From contig NW_015971538.1 of the NCBI RefSeq assembly GCF_000182565.1, positions 1,980,983 through 2,044,982 of the forward strand: 64,000 nt of DNA, read 5' to 3'. Under the pieces are notes generated by a model, which saw only the letters and a list, made by a program, of their open reading frames with translations, made no database searches and was not told where the DNA came from. Source of the stretch: Spizellomyces punctatus DAOM BR117 (Eukaryota > Chytridiomycota > Chytridiomycetes > Spizellomycetales > Spizellomycetaceae). How positions within the stretch are numbered: position 1 is the stretch's first letter; each line of letters starts with the position of its first letter. The translations under genes were made by a program, and so were the position numbers. Shown piece by piece: positions 48,453 to 59,101 of this stretch.

Positions 48453-50048
48453 CTATCCCCGTTTCCACAATGTAATAACAGACTCCCCACGGATGCGAAC
48501 AAAGAAATTGAGAATCGCCCCGCATACGAACACCACAAATCCCATAATCCTAAATGCCGTGTTCAAGTCATCTACATAGACGGTGAAAACCGCATTGAAA
48601 ATGGCTCCACCAATATTTCCCCCGGCACCAACCAGTCCACTAACCGCGCCCATAATGTGAGGAATCACAAAGGGAACGATACCAAAAGTCGAACCACACC
48701 CGGCTTGCACAAAGTAGGAAAACAGGACAAGGGATACCACGCTGGTGGAAAGACTAGGTGCAAAGCTGAATCCGATAAGGCACGCAGAACTGCAAAGGAA
48801 GCCCAAGCTCTGGACGCGAAGACGACCTTTCATTCCCCATTTGCTTGCTGCCCAGTCCGAAAGAAAACCTCCCGACGCGCGGGAAAACAGGTTCATCATT
48901 CCGAAAATGGAGGCGAGGTAACCGGCAATGGTTTGGTCAAGCTTAAAGTGGTTGATAAAATACTTTGATATGACAGAGTCGACAGCCAGTTCGACACCAA
49001 AGCAGCAGGCATACTGTAAACGAAGAAAAGGTTTTGTCAGCAAACCGCCTTCCACAAATTTGAACAGCAAGTCTTTATCCTCACCTGCATCATCAACAAG
49101 GGAACATTGTGGTTCGTCAAGGCGGTCATCATAATCTTGTATACTGGTATATTGCTAGCTGACGTTGCGAGGCCGGCGTCCTTTGGTTCAACGGGAATGA
49201 TTGCGGTGTCTTCCGCTTGTTTGGGTATATCAGTGCCTTCAGGACCCATGGTGGACTCGCTTGGCTTTGAATCGATGTGCATAGGGAGGGAGCGAGAGTT
49301 GGGCTTGTCATCCCCCAGAAAGTAGCACATGGCCGAGACGAGGAGACAAATGGCGACAGGCACGACAAGCGAAACTAGAATGTCAAGAGAAATCAGCTAC
49401 CAGTCACGTCACGACAAGATCAAGATGTGCGAGCCACAACTCACCTCGCCAAGCATCATGCTTGCTCAAGCCAGCAGAAACGAACCCATTCATCACTTGC
49501 GGCATAAGCAGGTAAGTTGCACCACCTCCCATGTTTCCCCATCCTCCGGCAATGGCGTTCGCGCTGCCGACAACGTTACGAGAGAACATGGCGGTTGTCC
49601 AGTATTGGCAAGCCACAAATGTTGAGCCGAGTAAACCAATAAATAACCGAATGACAATTAGTCCTGTCGCACTGGAAACAAGCCCGACAAGACCAAGAGG
49701 GATACATCCAAGAGCGAGAACAAGGGACATGACACGGCGAGGACCAAGCTTGTCGACAAGCGGGCCGACAAGGATCCGAAAGACAACAGTCGAAGCTACA
49801 TTGGCGATATCAGACATGGCAACCTGCTTCTCAGTCAAGCCCAAATCGGGTCCGATCGTCTTCTTCAACAGCGGGTTGAGGGCAAACCATGCCGTAAATG
49901 CAGCAAAAAATCCGAGCCATGCCAAATGGAACGACCGCATATGCGGGCGCCCCAGTGACAGCAGCTTAATGTTGGTAGCTTTGCCTTCTTCATCGTACGA
50001 GAGACGGGAAGGGAACAGGTTGGGACACGACCGGTTTTTAGGCGCCAT
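48453..50048 (-). CDS. NNP-family nitrate/nitrite transporter (NRT2 type)
   Basis: Exons 49445..50048, 49085..49374, 48453..49013; 484 aa. Twelve membrane helices of the major facilitator fold. Both nitrate signatures are present: AGGWGNMGGG in the first half and GAGGNIGGA in the second. The FRILVGPLVDKLGPRR loop carries the MFS motif. A hydrophilic loop of about 60 residues between TM6 and TM7 (SRSLPMHIDSKPSESTMG) matches fungal NrtA/CrnA-type proteins. The start at 50048 (MAPKNRSCP) is favoured over the upstream in-frame codons, which are not ATG or lie in the leader. No nitrate reductase gene is nearby, so it is not in a nitrate cluster within this window. Upstream GATA sites suggest nitrogen control. 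Confidence 0.93.
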
Positions 50049-52625
50049 TATAAACGAGATAGTAAAAAATGTGGGGGAGGCTTGAAGCGACAATAATCGT
50101 GGAGAAGGACTTTTGGCTCTTTTCCCTCTAGGGTGGAATGTAGTGGGAGAGACGGGGAGGCAAAATGCTGCAGTCCTTTATAAAAAGTTTGCGAGGATGG
50201 AGACTTGGGGAGACAGGTGTGATGTTTTCCGAGGGAGGCATGTGGAAGGCGGAAATCGGCTCCGCTGATAAGAACGAGCTGATGGGTGGGGTAAAAGCAA
50301 CAGATCGGGATGAGAAGAAGAAGAAACAAGAGCCAAAACTTTGTTGTGATTTGATGGAGGGTAGTAGGCCTAGATAAGCACAACATGTCAAACCCGCAGA
50401 TAACATGAATAGGGCGCGCGAAATGATAAAAAGAAACCAGAACCAATACCATAGTAAAGGTGCCCGCAGCCTTTTATCTTTTTGGGCTATAACCCCCGCG
50501 TTGGAAGCACCAGAAATACTCGAGTCTCCCTTCGACTGTGCCAAGATAAGACAGGTACAGAGTCAAGCCAAAGGGTGGTAGGTAATATCAAAACGTATAT
50601 TTATATTGGGAGATAACAAGGGTGACAGTCAACCGGGACACGCACGACTGCCAACGAACAAAAGGGAAAGATATATCTTCAGCTCCGACAACGAGCACAG
50701 ATAAACGATTATATCACGTGGACATTATGTGCACAGTCATGCAATGATGATGTCAGCAGGTTGTTATCGTTGAAACAAACGTGCTGCGAGATTGTTATCA
50801 GCAGCGATTGAGGTTTGGAAAGAGGGCGGGGCGCCTTTTTGGACTCTTGAGATTTCAAGGCATGTGGCAGATGAGATCAACGGGAAACACCCGGACAGTG
50901 TGCTGAGTCGGCGGCCTGCTGCAAGATCTCTATCAGGGCGCATTGCCCCGAGATTAACCTAATCATGCACAATAAGATATAAAGTTTGGGAACACTTTTT
51001 TTCTAACATTTGCTGTACTGTACATGTGACGAAGCAACGGACAATGCGAGATTTGGGTGACATGGTCCACACAGCCTCATTTTCATGATGGAGATTCATA
51101 AAAGACTTACAACTCGTATCGAATATTTGATCCGACAAGCATCAACAGCGGGTTTGAACTGGTGTATTGTGGTTGCAATCATTCAGCTATTCCAGTAAGC
51201 CATTTCATCAAACCTGGTTGACGCACGCACTGCAATGTTCCTGCAAGGACTCACTATCTCCCATTCGGGAGCCTCAAGTCTTATAGGGAGACATTGAAAC
51301 ATTCTCTCAACTGTCAGCGCAGCCACGTGGCCTCAGATATCAGGAAAAAAAGCAAAGTTGAAAACTCTGAGCGTTGGAGAAATAAAGAGGCGCTGGCTGT
51401 GCTTTGCAATGGAAGACTAATCAAACCCGTTGTAATGTTTTCACTACAATCGTAGACACGCCCCAATATACGAAAGAGATAAATCTTATGCGGGGAACGC
51501 CCTCTTCAACGCATTAAAAAATGGATCATGCGAAAGTTTTGGACAAAATGGACAAGTCGCAGCAATGGTTGTGTGCTCGTGTTATTTACCTGGTCCCTCA
51601 GCGTACCAAGTGCACAGAATGATCAATATTGACCACGGTAATACTGTGGGACACGGGGGACTGATTTGGTAGAGGTGTCTTATGGGACACATATCTCGGG
51701 GCAATCAATATACGACACCATTTGCTACAGATCTGGAATTCGCGCTATAGATACATGTTATATACTTGGCGGAGTTATCGCTCCCTTACGCTGCCACGTT
51801 CTATCTCCCCATAATCGCCAGTTATTTTTAACAACCAACCAAAATTCCCGCTCACGATCGCGCTACAAGTTCTAGACATTGACGCAATCCTCACGTAGCG
51901 CGACCCATTTTTCGAACCTCGTGTGCCAAGGTAAAAAAGACACCGCCGCCGCGACTCGTGCCCTGGGCACTAGCTGTGGAAACGTGCGAGGAATGGATGA
52001 TTTGTAACAAGCATTTGTTTGCTACCTTTGAAGGGATCAGGGTGGGAATTTCTACTCGGAGAAAATCAAAATGACAGATACTTGTTTTGAGCTGGCCACT
52101 ATTGCTAACAGTTTGATTGACAAAGTTTGTTGAGAAAGACGATGCGACAGTTAACATACTGTGCTGGGAATGTGCAGGGAATGTCCAATGTGTGAAAAGT
52201 CGCTTACGAGATAAAACTCCGACAGCCTGTGGTAAGAATGGTTCCAATCTCCCTGCGCGTCGGACATTAATTTTTTTTTGTTTTTGATGAATGACTCATG
52301 GTCGTCGGGAAAGTTGAATGGGTGTGATTTTTGACCTTGTTTACGGGCGTTTTTGCAAAACGACACACTACGAACCTGACGCACGTTTGCGAATCTTTGG
52401 ACGTCGAAATACCCTTGTTGCGAGATTGACCCTATATCTGCTCGTTCAGTAGCATTGAGGTCACAGTGCGACACATCCCATGATTTGTTAAAACGATCTA
52501 CGATTAGATATCATTGCGTTCGTTTTTCCCGTCGCTATTTTCGTACATTCCTCCCCGCTCGAACATAAAGGAGTGGTGCATTTGCGTCTCCGCCAAGAAT
52601 ACTCCCCTCCTCTTGGTCCGTCAAG
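50049..52625. other. 2.6-kb divergent intergenic region
   Basis: Between the nitrate transporter and the PAM2/CCCH gene. Apart from the GATA cluster I see only short, composition-poor ORFs. A minus-strand ORF at 52151..52474 lacks an ATG start and resembles nothing. Confidence 0.5.
50399..50799. promoter_or_regulatory. Cluster of GATA-factor sites upstream of the nitrate transporter
   Basis: GATAAC at 50399, GATAAG at 50545, GATAAC at 50612, GATAAA at 50700 and TTATC (GATAA on the minus strand) at 50764 and 50795: six cores 350-750 bp before the start codon. AreA/NIT2-type factors bind HGATAR sites in fungal nitrogen promoters. The binding role is inference. Confidence 0.45.
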
Positions 52626-55516
52626 ATGACGATGGATAAGCAGACTACCAGAATTGTTATCATCACGACGGCGGTTGCTATTACTGTGGGTGTGCTGATT
52701 TGGACAACGAGACGGAGATCTAAAAGAGATGGAGAGGTAGGTACTTGACAGGCGCATGAGATTGTGGGCACTTCTGGGACTAATTCATGATGTTGTAAAG
52801 GATTCTGGTAATCTGGATAAGCAAGATTCCTCGCTTCAACAACTTAATGAGCGAGAAGATGCTGGTCCGATCCAAACTTTTGAGGTTACCCAGATTACAG
52901 AGATTAAAAAGGAGACAGAATCACTGGTTGCCAATCGTGAAACTTTACAAATTCTCGAGGTGCGAGAACAGGAAGATGTCACACATGTTCAAAGATCCGT
53001 TGTCACCGAGATTACCAAGGAGGCAGACCAGCCAATTGCCAACGATGAGACTTCACACCCACTCCAAGAGGAGGACCAGTTAGATTCTGCCTCCATCCAA
53101 GCTTGCGATGTTACTCAGGTTACAGAGATTGTAAAGGACGCAGAGTTCTTAGTCACCACTCGTGAGACTCTAGAAATTCTCGAGGTGCGAGAACAGGAAG
53201 ATGTCACACACCAAACCTCCGTGGTTAAGGAGATTACTAAGGAGGCAGGCCTACCAATTGCCAACGATGAGATTTCACACCCACTCGAAGAGGAAGACCA
53301 GGCAGATACTGTCTCCGTCCAAGCTGTCGAGGTTACTCAGATTACAGAGATTGCAAAGGACGCAGAATCATTAGTCACCACACGTGAGGCTCTCGAGATG
53401 CGAGAACAGGAAGATGTCACACATCAAACCTCCGTGGTTCACGAGATTACTAAGGGGGCAGACCAACCAAATACCAACGATGAGATTTCACACCCACTCG
53501 AAGAGGAAGACCACGCAGATACTGTCTCCATCCAAGCTGTCGAGGTTACCCAGATTACAGAGATTGCTAAGGAGGCAGACCAACGAAATACCAACGATGA
53601 GATTTCACACCCACTCGAAGAGGAAGACCAGGCAGATACTGTCTCCGTCCAAGCTGTCGAGGTTACTCAGATTACAGAGGTTGCAAAGGAGGCAGAATTA
53701 TTAGTTACCAATTGCGAGACCCTGCAAGTCCTCGAGGTGCGAGAGCAGGAAGATGTCGCACATGTTCAGACATCCGTGGTCACCGAGATTACCAAGGAGG
53801 CAGAACAACCAATTACCAACGATGAGAATGCAAAGGAGGCAGAAACATTAGTTACCGATCGCGAGACTCTGCAAGTCCTCGAGGAGCAGGAAGATGCCGC
53901 ACATGTTCAGACATCCGAGGTCACCAAGATTACCAAGGAGGCAGACCAACTAATTGCCAACGATGAGAATGCAAAGGAGGCAGAAATATTAGTTACCAAT
54001 CGCGAGAGTCTGCAAGTCCTCGAGGAGCAGCAAGATGCCGCACATGTTCAGACATCCGAGGTCGCCGAGATTACCAAGGAGGCAGACCAATCAATTTCCA
54101 ACGATGAGATTTCACACACACTCGAAAAGCAGGACCAGGCAGATTCTGTCTCCATCCAAGGTTTCGAGGTTAATCAGATGACAGAGATTGCAAAGGCGGT
54201 AGAATTATCAGTTACCAATCGCGAGACTCTGCAAGTCCTCGAGGTGCCAGAGCAGGAAGACGTCACACATCTTCAAACATCCGCGGTCAGCGAGATTACC
54301 AACGAGGCAGACCAACCAATTGCCAACGATGACATTTCACACCCACTCGAAGAGGACGGCCAGTCAGATGCTGTGCCGATGAGAATTGATGCACCGGCCT
54401 TCATACCCACAAGCCCCGAGCGGCGACCAGCATCTCCTTTGAGAATTGATGCACCGGCTTTCATTCCTACCAGCCCCGAGCGCCGGCCAAAATCCCCACT
54501 CAGGGCTGAGGCACCCGTTTTCATTCCTACGAGCCCCGAGCGGCGGCCAGCCTCTCCGTTGAGACTTGATGCGCCAGCCTTTGTCCCCACCAGCCCCGAG
54601 CGCCGGCCAACCTCCCCACTCAGAGCTGAGGCACCCGTTTTCATTCCTACGAGCCCCGAGCGGCGGCCAGCCTCTCCGTTGAGACTTGATGCGCCAGCCT
54701 TTGTCCCCACCAGCCCCGAGCGCCGGCCAACCTCCCCACTCAGAGCTGAGGCACCCGTTTTCATTCCTACGAGCGCCGAGCAGCGGCCAGCCTCTCCTTT
54801 GAAACTTGATGCGCCAGCCTTTGTCCCCACCAGCCCCCAGTGCAGACCAACCTCCCCGCTGAGGGTTGATGCACCCGCGTTCGTCCCGACTAGCCCCGAG
54901 TGTAGACCAATTTCCCCGTTGAGGGCCGAGGCGCCAGCGTTCATTCCTACGAGCCCTGAGCGGCGACCGATGTCGCCGCTAAAGGCCGACGTCCCCTCCT
55001 CTGTACCTACTAGCCCTGATCGTAAATCCAGTTCTCCTCTGAACGTCATGGCTGCTGAATTCCGTCCCGAATCTCCCCCCTATGCCATCCTCCCCATCCC
55101 AACCCTCAACGTCTTTGCCGAGGAATTCGTTCCATCAGGTGCCCCTATTCCGTTCCTGACTCCAATCCCAGCCACCGGTGCACCTAATCGGCGCCGAAAA
55201 TCATCGCAGAGCCGACCTGCGCAATTGAATCAAAAGGCGCCCACGTTGGCAGACTTTGTCCCAGTGAGGACTGCAGCACCCAAGCGGGGCCCGAAGGAGG
55301 ACGTCCCCAAGAAATGTCTTTTTGGGGAGAATTGTGCCAATAAGACCAAGTGCGGATATCACCATCCTACGGAACTCTGCAAGTGAGTATATCTTTTGCC
55401 TGCCATGAGCTTGGATCTTGGCTCCGATTTCTAATCAAAATTTTTCATTTGTCAGGTTCTACCCGAACTGCAAGTTCGGAGCCGCCTGCCGAAACATCCA
55501 CCCCAAAGCTCACTGA
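52626..55516 (+). CDS. Membrane-anchored protein with tandem PAM2-like repeats and two CCCH zinc fingers
   Basis: Exons 52626..52736, 52801..55382, 55456..55516; 917 aa. Residues 10-30 form one membrane segment (RIVIITTAVAITVGVLIW) followed by RRRSKR, so the rest is probably cytosolic. Residues 38-563 are acidic repeats built on EVTQITEIAKEAE, ETLQVLEVREQEDVTH and ISHPLEEEDQAD. Residues 564-783 are eleven 20-residue units of pattern L-x-x-x-A-P-x-F-x-P-T-S-P-E-R-R-P-x-S-P. They continue in register into LNVMAAEFRP (784) and LNVFAEEFVP (806), both fitting the PAM2 consensus LNxxAxEFxP that binds the MLLE domain of poly(A)-binding protein. Two CCCH fingers of form C-x5-C-x5-C-x3-H end the protein (876-892 and 897-913). 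Probably an mRNA-binding, PABP-linked membrane adaptor. No named family recognised. Confidence 0.85.
52870..54360 (+). repeat. Degenerate acidic-repeat coding region
   Basis: In-frame direct repeats inside exon 2 of the PAM2/CCCH gene. Blocks coding for TQITEIAKEAE, REQEDVTHVQTSVV and EISHPLEEEDQAD recur in varying order. Copies near 53260-53360 and 53590-53680 are nearly identical, which points to recent duplication. Confidence 0.8.
54379..55038 (+). repeat. Eleven 60-bp tandem repeats coding PAM2-like units
   Basis: Period 60 bp exactly. A 120-bp dimer unit recurs almost unchanged at 54481, 54601 and 54721. Units alternate between LRAEAPVFIP and LRLDAPAFVP types. The next unit in register is the near-canonical PAM2 motif. 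Confidence 0.9.
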
Positions 55517-56344
55517 ACGGTCCCCACAATCAACTCGGAGACGGAATATATATATTTTTTGGATACAAGATAAGAGGGCTGAAGAAATGGAAATCAACGG
55601 AATAGGAATCAAATGGCAAAAGAAAAAAAGAAAAAAAAATACACACGCACACCAACACAGACATACGCAAGCAGATCAATTTATTTTTTTCAAATAAGAA
55701 TGCATATCACAATTCTATGCTTTGTACATGTTTATGCCCGATGTGTAACCGTGGCGCCCGACTACAAGAGCATGAATTTCGACGCAAGTCGCCGATCGGA
55801 TTGCGATCCCATCGGAGGAGTCCTACTCAGTTGTATGCTTGGATGAGGAAACGCTATGGTGAACACGTGTATACTTTTAGCTATGGCGGCAAACTATTAA
55901 AATGTCACTTTGAGTCAGAAATCGTCTGTGGTTTGGATTAGGAATATATGTTATCCTTTGGATGGATCGGGTCCATATATCCAAGTTAACTGTGCTGCAG
56001 GACATGCTCGGGCAGTTTGCTTTTGTTTCGTTTGTTTCTCGGCTTTACACTGCCTCTGTTGGGCTTTTGCATTACTGATTTATGTACACGCAATAAGATC
56101 ATGTTTTCCAGTCCCATCGTCCAGGTCTTCTTTCATTGTATTAATGGTGTAGGCTTTTTGGGTTTCGGAATCCGGCTCTTTCAGATTTTTGAATGCTTTT
56201 TCACGCTCAATAGAATTTACACCGAAATTCAAGTCGTTTTGTTTATTGCTGTGTAAACTGGATATCGAATAAACAACAAGCACACTCCTTCTCTGAGACC
56301 ACAGAAATCAAGGAGCACAGAAAAGCGGGCGTGCGGTATTCGTT
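55517..56344. other. Intergenic, PAM2/CCCH gene to receiver gene
   Basis: 828 bp, AT-rich, with A and T tracts. 3' flank and promoter of two plus-strand genes. No supported ORF. Confidence 0.5.
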
Positions 56345-56910
56345 ATGGCGCTTTCAGAGGGATTGAGAAACTTGAAAGTCGCAGTCGTCGACGACAACGA
56401 AATGTAAGTTTTTGCAGGTGCGGATTTGCGTTGCTAGTCACCTCCGGCTTAAATCCTAGTCGACTCTTTTAGAAACCACAAGATTATGTGCAAAATACTA
56501 TACAAGTTCTTGGGACTGAACGAGTCTCAAGTCGACCTGTTTCTCAACGGGCAAATGTGCTTGCATGCCCTTGCAAGAGCGCGCTATGATTTGATTCTCC
56601 TGGATATTGGTGAGTATTCTTTCTAAATATTTCTTTCTAGTACAAACTCTTATATTCTATTTGCGTTTCAGAAATGCCAGTCCTAGACGGCTGCCAAACA
56701 GCCATCCAAATCCGACATCCCAGACCCGCGATACTCGATGTAAACCGGTCTATTCCCATCATCGCCGTCACCACCAATGCAAAGGAACACCAACGGCAGC
56801 ATTACCTGTCCTTGGGAATGGATGCTGTTGTAGGCAAACCAATTGTGGAGCCATTACAATTTATTGGGTTGCTGAAATGTGTTTTGGCTGGGCAGAAGGG
56901 AGGCGAATAG
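56345..56910 (+). CDS. Single-domain response regulator (stand-alone receiver)
   Basis: Exons 56345..56403, 56473..56609, 56672..56910; 144 aa. The whole protein is one receiver domain: VAVVDDNEIN (acid pair), LILLDIEMPVLDG (phospho-accepting Asp64), IIAVTTNA (switch Thr) and VGKP (Lys). There is no output domain, so it may act as a phosphate sink, a shuttle, or a regulator through partner binding, like stand-alone CheY/SDRR proteins. The NEINHKIMCKIL sequence after the acid pair resembles receivers of fungal hybrid kinases (N..N..V...L). The window also encodes one active and one inactive hybrid kinase that could exchange phosphate with it via an HPt protein not seen here. Confidence 0.9.
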
Positions 56911-57340
56911 TGGTGCGAATAAGCGAGGGTGCTGTTACAATTATTGATTTTATCTTATTCATGATTGTCTTCTTGTACTTAAATTACTTGTACTTCGGGG
57001 TTAGCTTCCATGTACACATTGCTTGGTTTCATTTGTATATACTGTTGCAAAAGTAAGGCTCTTGTCATAGAGGTAACTAGCTTAGCGACCGCAGTATATT
57101 TCTTCAAAAAGAGTCAAAAAAAGCAAATACAAACAGAACGGCATGTCTATGGTATATCAATGCGAAGACTTTACACTTTGCAAGCTGTTGATGCTCACGC
57201 TGCAAATGCATGTGCAAACTTGTGTTGCAATGCATTCATTCGTCATGCTCTGGTGTCTTGGCACAGCAAGGGACGAAAATAAACAAATACCACGGATCAC
57301 GGCCCACGTCAATTCATCTCATCATTGTTCATGCTAGATT
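56911..57340. other. Convergent intergenic stretch
   Basis: 430 bp between the 3' ends of the receiver gene (+) and the acidic Gln-rich gene (-). No feature seen. Confidence 0.5.
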
Positions 57341-59101
57341 TCACACGCCCAAGGATTCCCACTGTGCATTCCCATAAATATCAACACCCTGCATAGCACC
57401 CGGCACCTGCTGTTGCGGATAGTAATTCGGCTGTGGTTGCTGAACGAGTTGATTCTGATGCGACACTTGCTGTGGAATGTGCCCATTGCCCAGTATCTCT
57501 GCGAAAGGATCGGAACTGACGGCTCCAAAGGTCGCATCCTGTAAACACGCAGTATCAAGTCCGCTGTTTGCGGACATCATTCCGTCTGTCCAGTCCCAGT
57601 TTTGAACTTCACCGACCGATGGAGGTGGTACGTCTAATGGATTGACGTGCTGCTGCATTGTCACTGCGCCGGGAATGCATGTTGAGGGCGGTATCCACAG
57701 TTCAGTTGTGGCCGGGAGGTTGTACGAGTTGTCGAATGGTGCAGCGTAGGTCTGAAGTGTGCTGGTCATGATAGGAGTCTGAGTATGGAGGAGTGTAGAG
57801 GGCGCTGCTCCATGGAGGTTCATCCCTCCTCCTCCACAAGCTGCTGCTACTCCTGGTATACTTCCACCAGCAGCGGGCACATTCTCGTTATCCAGATTTT
57901 GGAAAAATTCATCAGAAGACATCCAATTCCCGTCATACCCATTCACATCCAGACCAGCCGACACTCCATCAGAGTAACCCTGCCACGTCGGATCGATCAC
58001 CGGTTGGTTTTGCCCAACATTCGTGTTAGTCGAATTCTCAAAATCCCAACCGGGGGGAAAGGGTATGACGGGCGGGGCGGATGGATTGTACGCATATGCC
58101 GGTACAGTCGATTGATTCTCCAATTCAAACGATGAGAAAAACGCGTCAAGGTCGTCCATGTCGACGTCTGGGGCTTCGGCTGCGATAGGCGTTGACGTTG
58201 ATACGGACGCGTAGTTTGCATCCTCGGCTTCAGGGTAGGTCGTGTGCGTTGCTGAGTCTGTGATAAGGTAGAGGTCGCTGACGTTTGGTATTTGCGGAAC
58301 GAGGGTCGTTGAGGAATGATGAGTTGGTGTACTTGTTGGTGTGGTTGGGTAGTTTGTGTCGAAGGCTTTCGCAATGAGCGGCAACGGTGAGGAGTGGAGG
58401 GGGATGGACGATTTGGATTGAGATGCTGGTGCTGTGGAAATGGTGAGGTCCTCCGGAAGGGAGTCGTTTGGTTGATCGTGGAGTCCTTGGCTTGTGCTTA
58501 TTTTATCTTTCGCTTCTTCGTCTTTGTTGTCCTCATCCTTGGCCGTCTGCTTTTTCCTCCCCCGTCGCCCTCGTCGCCCCTTTGACTCCTTCCCATCTGT
58601 AGCAGGTTTACCGGTAACCACCTATAGCCCGCCATTCCAATTCGTATATTAGCACTTCTGCAACCAAAATTGGATCTAAACGGACTTACCTCAGCACTCT
58701 TCGCCATGGGCGGCACAACATCGTTCGCATCTGAATCCACGTCTTCACCCGGGGCCGGCGTGACTGGTATAGGTTTCATTGCCTCTGATTGTCGTCTTTT
58801 ACGGGGCGATCGTCGTTGCTGACCCAATGTTGGATCTTGGTTGGTGTCAGCCGTTATTAGTATGCTTTTGCGCTTTCCACGCTAGAACGATAGTGGTGAG
58901 CCGCGGTGTGGATCTGACTAAGCGATTGATTGATATGAACTTACACCAACTCGCGGCGATGTCGGGTCAGTGGCAGCTGTTTCACGCAAAAGTCAAAACC
59001 GCTGTTTTGGAAACTGGGGAAAGTTTATATGATAACGTACCATTGCTCATCACTTCATCATCTTTGCCCATTCCGACAACACTTTTTTTCCTTGGACTCA
59101 T
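57341..59101 (-). CDS. Unrecognised acidic, Gln/Pro-rich, nuclear-looking protein
   Basis: Exons 59041..59101, 58945..58976, 58690..58881, 57341..58621; 521 aa. Starts MSPRKKSVVGMGKDDE; an ATG at 59101 is the first in frame. The N-terminal 150 residues are basic, with RRSPRKRRQSE and KGRRGRRGRKKQ that could act as nuclear-localisation or AT-hook-like sequence (no GRP core). Two short acidic-hydrophobic stretches, DDLDAFFSSFE and SSDEFFQNLDN, look like activation domains. The C-terminus is Gln/Pro/Asn-rich (QQPQPNYYPQQQ). No enzyme or DNA-binding fold is visible. Possibly a transcriptional co-activator or chromatin protein. Function not assigned. Confidence 0.7.

Noticed and set aside
51130-51205. 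tRNA-like string around GGGTTTGAACTGG
   Set aside because: No acceptor, D or anticodon stems pair in the flanks.
52151-52474. 108-codon minus-strand ORF divergent from the PAM2/CCCH gene
   Set aside because: It begins with GTG, not ATG, and resembles no family; probably leader or promoter sequence.
54273-55049. 258-codon minus-strand ORF of GRRSGLVG-type repeats
   Set aside because: It is the antisense shadow of the 60-bp repeat array; its repeats exist only because the sense strand is repetitive and stop-poor.
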